NCBI GenBank assembly: GCA_030141585.1
Contig: JAQIFP010000001.1
Location: 1 to 64,000 of the forward strand
Reading direction: 5' to 3'
Source of the DNA: Ophryocystis elektroscirrha
Taxonomy: Eukaryota > Apicomplexa > Conoidasida > Neogregarinorida > Ophryocystidae
Length of the DNA: 64,000 nt
Part shown: piece by piece, positions 1-10,191 of the stretch
Position numbering within the stretch: position 1 is the first letter of the stretch
How the letters are laid out: the number at the start of each line of letters is the position of its first letter
Made by a program: the position numbers and the translations under genes
The notes under the pieces: model-generated
The model's input: only the letters and a program-made list of their open reading frames with translations
The model's database searches: none
Told to the model about the DNA's origin: nothing

Positions 1-528
<528 letters not shown>

Positions 529-973
529 TTATCTTTCTGAAATTCGGCCACGTCCACGACCCCGAAGTAATATAGAACCGGCTTTAACACGCATAGCAGC
601 AGAGCGTCTTTGATTTCCCAAGCCTAAACCTTTACTCTTGTGTTTATTTTGTAGCAATTTAAACATAGGTGCATGTTTCAACATGTCTGGCAAAATAACA
701 TAGCGAATTTGAGAACCTCGAATGTACACCTGCTGTTAATTCGTTAGAAAACAATGACTTACTTCTAAACTAGATATTTGACCATCTCGGGAGGTCATCA
801 TAACGCCTTCAATCAGTGTATTCATATTATCTTCTACTGTGGTCTAAACATTTTTCTTTATCATTAATTTTGATTACAAGCTGACCGCGATATGTTTCAC
901 CTGTTTTTACTTCAATTGTAATAGTATGTCCTGTTCCTTCATGAAGTAATTTAATGGGTATCCCTACACTCAT
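529..973 (-). CDS. Small nuclear ribonucleoprotein SmD3
   Basis: Core Sm-ring subunit of the U1, U2, U4 and U5 snRNPs; acts in nuclear pre-mRNA splicing. Three exons join to a short protein that starts [13 protein letters not shown], followed by a complete Sm fold: Sm1 has the TGETYRG stretch, and Sm2 has [17 protein letters not shown], which is the SmD3 signature. The C-terminal tail carries RGRGRGR, a probable site of arginine dimethylation. Two introns split the gene. The first is 34 nt and interrupts just after the YRGQL segment; the second, about 33 nt, lies just before the YIRG segment near 730-765. The ATG at 971-973 is supported by alignment of the N-terminus with the family. The sister gene downstream on the same strand is a hexose transporter, with no functional link. 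Confidence 0.9.
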
Positions 974-1181
974 TGATTGAATTTAATTTTTTTAGGTATG
1001 CCTGAAACAATTTTATTTTCAATAAAACTTGCTACTAGATATTATATTCCGCATAAATAAATTAATTTTCAAATAAAATAATGGTTTAGTTCAATATAAA
1101 TTCAAATAGAAAAAAACATCTAGAAATAAATACATAGCTAAAACCTATATAATTTAGGTATAATATAATTCATGATAATCA

Positions 1182-2882
1182 TCAAACAGTACTTTCCATT
1201 GAGTCTATGTAAGGGCTTGTTCCTGTTAAACAGTGCTTTGATTCCCTCATCAAAAAGAAAATAAATAATGTGGCTAAAATTTGAAACAGAGTAAACAAAG
1301 TATATCCAACGATGTTCGGTATTACTTGAGCAACGAATACTATTATTATAGCAGCTGTCCAATTAGCAGCCGTGGCAAGGCTTGCTGCAGTGTCTTTTAT
1401 TTCTATTGGATAGATTTCAAACAAATAAACCCAAACAACAGGCCCGAAAGCTAACGAAAATGACATAACAAATCCAATTACAAGAATGACAGAAAGGATT
1501 TGTGTAGTTTTGGATATATCATTATAATCTTTTTCAAACCAATAACTTATTGTAGCAGGGAGTAAAAATATACATTGTCCTATAGAACCCCAAAGCAACA
1601 ACGATCGACGGCCAGATTTTTCGATTAAATATATTGCTGGAAACGTTGTAATCATATTTATAAACGACATGATAATTGTCATAATGTGTGCCATTTCTGA
1701 GTTTAAGTTGACATTTGTAAAAGATTCTTTTGAGTTCATCATAAAGTAATTTATACCACCAAATTGCTGAAAAACAGCGAGGCCTACACCCACTATGCTC
1801 ACTAATCGATATTTTTTGGTTGTGAAAAGCTGCAAGTAAGTAATTTTTTTTTCTTTGTATTGTTTGACATTTTGAGAGTTGGTTATTAGAGAATTTAATT
1901 CTTCCGACACTTCACTTTTATTATGAGTTAACTGTAATAATTTTTCGGCATCTTTGATTCTATGATTTTCAATGTACCATACTGGAGTCTCAAAACTATA
2001 AAAGTATATGTAATACATAAAAATAAACACAGGGATTAATCCAAATCCTAACATCATTCTCCACCATACACTGTGGAAAGTTGTTAATGTTCCGCTGGAA
2101 TAAAAAGCTAAAGGTAAACCCAAAAGCATAGGAATAAGTAAACCTATGGTTATTGCTAGCTGGTGAAACACTCCATAAAAACCTCTTGATGCACTAGGTG
2201 CAACTTCCGAAATATAAGTTGGGCTGCTTACAGATGACATACCTACTCCAAGCCCTGTTAATAATCTGGCCCATAGTAAAGGAACCATACCAGTTGATAC
2301 CATAGAAGATATTGTACCTATTACAGATATAAACATTACAATCAACATAAGTGTACGACGACCATATTTGAGTATTGGGCCAGCTGAAAGAGCTCCAATA
2401 GCACTCCCGACAAGTAGAGCGCTTTGTACTCCAGCTACCCACCATTTTCTTTCAGGACAATCAGAAATAACTAATTCTTTACAAATAACAATATCTGAGT
2501 CCCAATTGCACGCAGCGTCACAATTTTTTGAACCATAAACATCAATACAGTTACTATAGGTTGAAGCTAAAATATTAACAGGTTTGCAGATTTTATATTC
2601 TGCCACGATAGTGTCTAATGCTGTGTTTAACAAAGACATGTTAAAACCATAAATGAATGAACCAAGACTAGCAATTATAACAAGCTGGGTAGCAAAAGAT
2701 AAACATCTACAAGACAAGCTAGGCTTGAATTTGTTCCAGGGATACATTTCGTGAGTTTGCATTGTTCCATGATTAGAGCTTATTTGTGAATTCAATATTC
2801 GACTTTTCGAATCTATTATTATGTTCTCACTTTCTTTAAAATTTTTTTCAATGTTCATTTTGTTCAAATTATCAGATGACAT
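1182..2882 (-). CDS. MFS hexose transporter (sugar porter family)
   Basis: Single-exon 566-residue sugar porter, expected in the plasma membrane and taking up glucose or another hexose. The sugar-porter motifs are visible in order: GRRTLM after TM2 (residues about 174-179), PTYISEVAP after TM6 (compare PxYxSE), QQFGGINYFM in TM7, EKSGRRSLLL, and PVVWVYLFEIYP before the last helices. The N-terminal cytoplasmic part of about 60 residues is long. The loop between TM1 and TM2 is also long and holds six cysteines between residues 99 and 142, which suggests a disulfide-bonded exofacial knot. A glucose transporter is typical of apicomplexans. The substrate cannot be read from sequence alone. The 711-bp upstream region is shared with a divergent gene. 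Confidence 0.9.
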   Translation of the reverse strand: MSSDNLNKMNIEKNFKESENIIIDSKSRILNSQISSNHGTMQTHEMYPWNKFKPSLSCRCLSFATQLVIIASLGSFIYGFNMSLLNTALDTIVAEYKICKPVNILASTYSNCIDVYGSKNCDAACNWDSDIVICKELVISDCPERKWWVAGVQSALLVGSAIGALSAGPILKYGRRTLMLIVMFISVIGTISSMVSTGMVPLLWARLLTGLGVGMSSVSSPTYISEVAPSASRGFYGVFHQLAITIGLLIPMLLGLPLAFYSSGTLTTFHSVWWRMMLGFGLIPVFIFMYYIYFYSFETPVWYIENHRIKDAEKLLQLTHNKSEVSEELNSLITNSQNVKQYKEKKITYLQLFTTKKYRLVSIVGVGLAVFQQFGGINYFMMNSKESFTNVNLNSEMAHIMTIIMSFINMITTFPAIYLIEKSGRRSLLLWGSIGQCIFLLPATISYWFEKDYNDISKTTQILSVILVIGFVMSFSLAFGPVVWVYLFEIYPIEIKDTAASLATAANWTAAIIIVFVAQVIPNIVGYTLFTLFQILATLFIFFLMRESKHCLTGTSPYIDSMESTV

Positions 2883-3593
2883 TGAAAACTGATAAAAACT
2901 ATGTTTTGATTATTATTTTCAATCAAATGTGGAAAACATGTATAAACAGATTAAAATGTAAGAATTGTTATGTTACTGCATGAGTGCCGTCGAATTGCCG
3001 CATTAACAGGAAAATGTGTATAACTTGAAAAGCAATAGATTTATACCTGTTATTTTATTATCCAAAATAATCAAATCATTCAAGTGAAAATAGTTTTTCA
3101 TAGTCTGGGCTATATTTGATAAAAAAAAAATAATCAGCAATTAATACGAAGTTTTTTAAAAAAAAAAAAGGAAATATTGTGATTATATCCAGTTTTATTT
3201 TATTCCTAAGCCAAATTTACTTGAGTTTTGTTACATTATTATTAGTAGTCTGATTAAAAAAAAAAACCAATCGCAATGAAGTACTTTTTAATACTCAACT
3301 AAATAATAAATTTATAAATTTTTTTTGTGTTGATAGCTGATTAATTTGAAGTGTTTTTTAATTTTACATTCCTTGAATGAATAAAGATTTTTAAATTGTA
3401 AATAAACTTTAAGAAATAAAAACAAAAAGAATATTCATAATTAAATTCGAACTTTGCAGTTTTATAAGATTACAATCTGTAACAGTTCTGCCATATTTCA
3501 AAAAGCTAACATTTATTTGTACAGGTTTTTTCTCCGGAATGTTTTGAACATAATATCATTTTAAAAACATTTCTGGGGCTGTATTATTTTTTC
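2883..3593. other. Divergent intergenic region
   Basis: About 0.7 kb separates the hexose transporter (-) from the next plus-strand gene. It is very AT-rich, with A homopolymers near 3120-3130, 3159-3170 and 3256-3266. It presumably carries both promoters. I see no ORF or structured RNA in it. Confidence 0.5.
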
Positions 3594-6221
3594 ATGAGTG
3601 ATATTTTCAAAACTGAGGCAAAACATGACTTAGTTGCAGAAAAACGTTTGCAAGAAATAATTTCCAAACTCAGTGATGTTTATGGAGTTTCAACCGCCTC
3701 AAATAATTTTGAGGATGAGATTCTGGACATTGTTGCATTTCAACCTGATTTGGTGGATATAGCTTTGTTCAACTTACTAGATGCATTGCAGTAAGAGTTA
3801 CGGCTTAAACTGAAAACTTTAGGAGTGGAGTGATTTTAAATTATGAATATGAGATGACTTCTGGAATCAATCTAGAAGGGAAATATTATTTTTCGAATAA
3901 AGATGAAATAAAAACAAGATGTCATAATATATATCATAAATTGGGTACATTGCTGACATAATTTATTTTTAATTCAACAGAAACTGATACGAGATTGGTT
4001 TTGGAAGATTATAATTTTATAAAATTTTTAATATTTTATTGCATTCCAGATTCAAAGACTTTTTTTTGCCCTGAAACAGTAAACTAATTTATTAATCTAA
4101 TTTTACGAATATACAGTTAATTATTCGTAGTCCAGAGCATGCTGTGTTTTATATTAAGACTCCAAGTAAATAAAAATTTCACATTCATTGGCTTAGATAA
4201 AGAAGATATCAAGTTCAATTATGAGAAAGCTATCTTAGAAAATATAAATGATATGTATGATCATAAATATATGAGATTGTCAAATATGATTCTGACTTTA
4301 ATAAAATACTCCCCAAGTTCGGCAACAACGTTTATAGCATTATGGTTAAAAAAACACATATCAGAAGCTGTTACAGCTTACGAGTTGATAAGATATACAA
4401 ATTTTAGCTTGAGATTGTCATGGATTATTCCACAGTCACGTTATGCTGTATTAAGCAAGTTATACAGTTATGCATTAAGTATCAGCTTGTCTCTTTTTAT
4501 GGTGTCATTAACGTCTGATTATTTATCTTAATTTTAGTTTTCTATTAAAAGTCAAAACTCTGATAACATTGAAAGCAGTGAATTAAATTTGGATTGTCTT
4601 GTAAATAGTTATATAATAAAATTATTAATTCAGAACTGTTGTAATGATGTAACATTGAAGTTGGGTCAGAATTAATTATAATTTCAATAAACAATTAGAC
4701 CTTTTTTTTTATAGTATCATCAACTGGTTCAAATCATCAATTGATATTAATGTGTTACATCTAAATGAATTTCCCGGTTTGAATTTAAAAATAAAATGAT
4801 TTTTAGAAAAGCAAACAAAATTATACGAAGAATTGTGTAACATCTTTAAAAACTACATAGTAACTTTTCATCATCCACAAATCGTTTATGTGAATATCTT
4901 TATTATGACTACGTAACAATTTCTCGACGTCAATACATTTTAGTTTCAATCAGGGTTTTGAAAATACTTTTGTAGATTTTTTATCTCAATTTTTTAAAAC
5001 AATTACTGAAGATCAAGACATATCTTCATCTGTAATTTTGTGCAGAGTATATTTTTATTATCAGAGTGACATTTACTTTAAATATTTGACTGTATACGTT
5101 GTTCTTTTAGGAGTTCAAGTAAGATTAAGTTATTATATATATTTCTACTGAAGAAACATGAAAAGCTTATATCGAAATATTTAAATCTCTTAAAGTTTCT
5201 GACTGCTTTGTTGAAAATAAAGTTCAACTTGAAGTTGAAATTTTTTTTTCAAAGTCTTTGTGAAGCTCTAATTTTATTTTTTTGCTTACTACACAATATC
5301 AGCAAAAATCAAAAATCTGTTAATGAAAATACCAATTTATTAACAACATCAATTTTTAACGAATTGTTGAAAGTTTCGATTAATTTGGATAAAAGTTTGT
5401 TTTCTGATTCTTTCAACAGATTTTTCACTTTTTTCTTGTGGTAATATTAAAATAATTTTATGTAATTAATAGTGATAGAACTATACCAATTGAAGATTTG
5501 GGTGATCTTAAGAGTTGTAAGTAAATTCTCAAAATTACTACTATTAGATTTTTCACGTATCGTAAGTTTATTTTCAATTCAATTAACTCATGGATATTCA
5601 TTACTTCAAGAAAAACTAAACAGTTTTCCTGGTTATAGAAGCTATGATTCATTATGGGATAATGTTGTAAAAGATGGTACACCAAAACTAAAAATTAATT
5701 AATTTCATAGGTGAATATATTTACAAATATATCAAAGTAAGGTTATGGAACTAAACTTTTCATACTCAGAAAAACGGGTTTTTACCAGCATCCAGAAAAT
5801 CATCAACAATTTACTATTCAAATAATTTTAATAATTCTGACACTTTATCAGCATTAGAAAAAAATCAACAATCCAATGAGATATTGTCCGAATTAAAATC
5901 AAAATCGAGGTTAAAACCGCTTAAAAGTAATATTCCGTATGTAAATTTTTTGAAATTAAGATAAGAAAAGTTCACATCCCGCATTAAGCTTATTAAATTC
6001 TATTTCTGATGCAACTGATTCAGAAACTATTTGTTTAACGTCAAAAGCAATAACAGTACTTTTTTCAAAAAATAATTGTTTTCTAGGAATTGAATGTGCC
6101 CGATTTAACTTTTAAATTAGATGAGTCAAAAAATAAAAATCATAATAAAAAAGTCAAAAATAAGAGATTAGAGGAATACTTAAATTTGAAAGCCTATAAA
6201 GTATCGAACGATAGACCATAA
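3594..6221 (+). CDS. Unrecognised multi-exon protein
   Basis: A chain of exons, not a single ORF. The first is 3594-3780 (MSDIFKTEAKHDLVAEK..., ending LFNLLDALQ). A middle exon near 4170-4500 reads DKEDIKFNYEKAILENINDMYDHKYMRLSN in part. Further pieces lie near 5200-5440, 5470-5700 and 5750-6220, where the chain ends KNKRLEEYLNLKAYKVSNDRP and stops at 6219-6221. Short introns with gta...tag or gta...cag ends fit between the pieces, for example after position 4165. The content is helical and rich in Leu, Ile, Asn and Lys, with a basic C-terminus. I do not recognise the family. One gene is my inference; it could be two. Exon borders are provisional. Confidence 0.4.
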
Positions 6222-6366
6222 TTTTTTTGAACCACATTTTACTGAATTATCTCAATAATATTTGAAACGAAACTGAGAAAAATTGATGATATTATATGTT
6301 ATAAGTCACGTATATCTATTCTGTTTCTAATAGTATTCCAGTTAATAATGCTCTTAGTCTAACACA

Positions 6367-7620
6367 ATGTTTTACTCAAATTGTATGTACGTATTAATCT
6401 TATGCATTTTCTTCGGATTTCAAATGAGTATTTTGAATTATTTTTTATATTGTAAATTATTTAATCTTAAATATATTTCAGTTTATTATGTACCTCTCTC
6501 TATTAGCCTGTCTTGCTTCGACGTTATTTTACTTATATATATACTTATGACATGCAAGTTAGACCAAGGAAGTGAGTATTTTTTTAATCTATTTTCCATT
6601 CTAGGCAAGGCTGGTTTAGTTTGGTTATTGTATTCATGGAGCTTGTTAACTAAATTATGTATATATTATTGGATGCTTTTGCCACTTGATAATTCAATGA
6701 CTAGAAGAATCGATTATTTCAATATATATTATGTTATTTTTATATCTCCGGTAACTTATTGAGTCCAATTGATATACACAGATTATTTATATTGTATTAT
6801 CCTTTCAATCGTTTTTGCTATATAATAGGAAAAAAACAAGTTTCCCAGAAAATGTGTTGTATGCAGACATGATCGTTCATGTAACTATTGATTTACTTGA
6901 TTTATTGACTGCATTTTACCATATGACACGTGAAAATTTCCATAAAGAACATTCCTGGCTTTTTATTGCAACTGGATTAACAATTGCTACTGGAATTTTT
7001 ATGCACTCATACTCTTTTCCGACTCCAAATGTAACTACAATTAAACAAGCAAAATTTTATAAAAATGTAAATGAATCCTCATATCAAAGTGATGTACTTT
7101 TGACGAGAAAACACGCTGCGCTAGTATCCATGTTGCTTGTGAATCTACCCTTGCTCATATTTCGCATTTGTATCAAAATTTATAATCCAGAAAGTACTGA
7201 ATTTATAGCTAGCTCAGTAAAAAATTCAATATTTTTATTTTTGCAAGCTCTTCGGTAAAAAGGTTGCAAATAAATTAATTTAGATTAAATCAATGTCGGA
7301 TGGTAGAAAACGATTGTACAAATTCGGCTCAAAGTGAAAAACAGCAAATGGTATTAGAATTTATTATTATATTTTCAAAACGTTTGTGAATCAGCAATCC
7401 GATGTATACAACAATTTATATGAAAAATTGCAAAACTTGTTCAAGGAAAACAGCGAAATAGTTGCTGAACGCTCTCCTGTGGTTACAGATGATTTTCAAA
7501 GTAAGTAGATCGATCGCTATATTCTAATATGTCATTGTAACACTTTTATTTACAGTAGTGAATGAGAAAAAACAAGGTTATTCTTCATTAGATATTAAGA
7601 AGTTCAAGGGTAATAGGTAA
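6367..7620 (+). CDS. Multi-pass membrane protein, unknown function
   Basis: Three or more exons. The first (6367 to about 6750) encodes several hydrophobic helices, including YVPLSISLSCFDVILLIYIL and KAGLVWLLYSWSLLTKLCIYY. After a 78-nt intron the next (about 6829-7254) contains MIVHVTIDLLDLLTAF, SWLFIATGLTIATGIFM and KHAALVSMLLVNLPLLIFRI. Downstream exons add a hydrophilic tail (NEKKQGYSSLDIKKFKGNR) and stop at 7618-7620. Roughly six to seven transmembrane helices with a cytosolic tail are predicted. The HAALVSMLLVNLPLLIFRIC segment vaguely recalls TMEM26/TMEM121-like proteins, but I would not assign it. The same strand continues with another membrane coding block, so the two could form one longer gene. 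Confidence 0.45.
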
Positions 7621-9072
7621 TTTGTTTAAGTTTGGATCAGAAAGTAATACCTTTCTGGAAAAACTAAATGTCAAATTAAACGTACCAGTTGAAAGCTTCA
7701 GTTTCTGCTGTATAATAAACAAACTTGCTAGTTGTTTGTTTTTTGGAAGAAGGCACAACTTAGCAGCGATATTAGATGAATCCAATTTATTAAGTTACTG
7801 GTTGCAAGTATAGTAAATTTATTTAATAGGTTATATTAGATTCGTTTTGCATTGAGTTTATTGCTAACTTGGCTTTCGCAGATAATTACGATTTCTCTGA
7901 CATATAAGTTTGTATCTAATAAACCTTCAGATCCAAGGTAGCAAAAATTTATCAATATCATTATTAGTTCGTGGAATAGTTGGGATTCTGTTCCGCAAGA
8001 CTATAAAATTTTTTTATACGTTGCACTGCCTGTTTCAGTAGCTGAATTTATATTATGGTTTGGAACAGCCCCGTAATATTCTGTTTTAATATCTGTTGTT
8101 AGATTGATAGATGTGATGTTTATATCAATATTTTGGTTAATTCGATTTATTTCATTTTATACAACATTTGCAATGCTTCGAGATACAAATTTTTTTAGTA
8201 TAAACCATAAATGGAATATACCATTAAATAGTGAAGTTATGGCCTTAATGTTTTTTTTAACACTCCCAACTTTGAAAATATTGGATGTAACTAATTATAT
8301 TTTTCGCTCAAATTATTTAGGCGTTTTTTGCGATTCAAAGCGCTTTTCTAGGGCGAATGTATATAGGATTGATGTCCCGTTCTTCCAAAAATTCAGCAAC
8401 AATAAGATCCTTTAAATCTTTTGATAAGCTTCATGAAAGTCAATCGAGCACAAGTACAAATTTTTCAAATATTTGAATTACAGAGATTGATGATTTCAAA
8501 TGTTTGAGTACAAGCTCTGTGATTATTTTTCTAAATTGTCGAAATCGTATAGCTCCGATTTCATTAAATGAGCTTTTGATTGGTCAAAACTTAACTAAAG
8601 TAAACTTTTCATAATAAATTAAAATTAGAGCGTGCGATTAATGGATTCAATGCTAATACGATCATGGACAGAATTACTTATGTTGACGGCATTTTATATC
8701 GTTTGTTTAATTCAGTCATTCACTTATGTTCAAATCGGGCTATTTATATGCAATATCCTTTTATATATTTTACACAATGTATTATCGCAAGTTGTAAGAA
8801 ATTTGTGTAAAAAGAAAATACAGATACGTCTTTTATCTATTCGAAGACATGAGATTAAACTGATTTTTTTTAATTTACTACAATCTTGGGATAAAAATCA
8901 ATTTAAAAAAGAAGATAATATGATGTCAGTTGAAAAGTTTAGAAATCTTATATGCGGTAAAAATGCATATGAAAATTTGCTATACAACGACAACGTCTCT
9001 TTCATTTTTGAATATATACAATCTGGAGCGCTTATTTCATTTCCAGGGAACATAATTCCTTCGTTTCTATAA
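7621..9072 (+). CDS. Second multi-pass membrane coding block
   Basis: Coding-like exons continue on the plus strand. 7622-7813 reads FKFGSESNTFLEKLNVKLN..., followed by pieces near 7825-7910. A hydrophobic exon near 7975-8075 holds FLYVALPVSVAEFILWFG. The 8104-8330 exon has FISIFWLIRFISFY and VMALMFFLTLPTL; a Ser-rich stretch follows near 8340-8475. The last exon, 8632-9072, starts after an acceptor and contains MLTAFYIVCLIQSFTYVQIGLFICNILLYIL, then a basic cytosolic tail ending PGNIIPSFL. No family is recognised. The start is uncertain, and this may be the 3' half of the preceding gene. Confidence 0.35.
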
Positions 9073-9206
9073 CTTATAAATATTTTTTTTTTATGAACAG
9101 AATGATCAAGTCAAATTAAATTCAAAGTATCAGGAAGCAATAAGTTTTAATTAAGCCAAACTTACAACGCACTAGAATTGGTTTTCTAAAGATTACAAAA
9201 TTGTGA

Positions 9207-10185
9207 ATGTTTAAGAATTTTAAACAAGGCAAAATTACCACCACTGATGAACATCATGAAAAAATTAATGAAATAACCTATTATTTTAAATTAATTTATG
9301 GAGCTGAAAACGTTGAAAAATGTGTTGTTGATAGTGAAATTACAATTATACGCTTAAAACTCTCTAAATCTATAATTTATTGTACAAATGACTTTGTCAT
9401 ACTACAGATTACTATTGACAAAGACTTGTTAAGTTTTCAGGTAAAATATGAGCTATACATGAACTAGTTAGATTGAATCTCCTTCTTTTTCTGAAAACAA
9501 TTTATGGAATATTTTTGAACCAAAATATAACATTTATAGTGAAAATCTGGTCAATGTTATACTCCAAAAAATTGATCTTATAAAGTGACTTTTGAACAAT
9601 CGTTTAAATATTTAGGCAAATTTTATATAAAAATATTCAAGATAAGAATCAGAATTTAGATAAACCTTTAACAGCGTATAAGGAAATTGATGCAGCTGAA
9701 TTTATTTACAATTTTCATAGTAGTGAAATAATAGTAGATAAAAAAAGCATATTTCAAGGCCATGCATTGAAAGTATACAATTCGGATCAGGTAATGTTTT
9801 ATTACTTCTTTAAAAATTTTGAAGGTGAAATGTGCATTCAATCATTTTAAATTATCAAAAAAGATCTCTAAAGCAACGCATAAAATTCTTGCTTATAGAC
9901 TGTATGACGATAAAGCTGGCTCTATTATACATGTAATATGCCATTTTATATAATGAATAGCTTAGAATAGTGACTCAGATGGTGAAAAAAATGCTGGCAG
10001 ATATTTGGAGAATATTCTAAAATTAAGAAATAGTGTAAATATAATGATTATTGTAACTAGATGGTACGGAGGAACTCCATTAGGTACTTTGATACAATTA
10101 ATAAAATTATTTAGGATCGCGTCGTTTCCGTCATATAAATAAAGTTGCAGTATCTGCTCTAGAATTTTATGCGAACGAAGTGTAG
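9207..10185 (+). CDS. IMPACT family protein (RWD plus UPF0029 domain)
   Basis: IMPACT/Yih1 proteins bind GCN1 through an RWD domain and restrain GCN2 signalling in eukaryotes. The first exon (9207 to about 9438) has RWD features: KINEITYYFKLIYGAENVE, then alternating hydrophobic strands. The C-terminal UPF0029 part is clear at 10030-10185: NIMIIVTRWYGGTPLG, then after a 31-nt intron (gtactttg...atttag) DRRFRHINKVAVSALEFYANEV and stop. The RWYGG and FRHINKVA blocks are the family signature. Middle exons around 9620-9960 join by short introns and are provisional. The stop lies only 6 bp from the stop of the convergent RCC1-type gene, so the 3' UTRs must overlap. Confidence 0.8.
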
Positions 10186-10191
10186 GAAATA

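Noticed and set aside
1138..1362. Short minus-strand frame overlapping the hexose transporter 3' end
   Set aside because: Different frame of the transporter coding region; no independent support.
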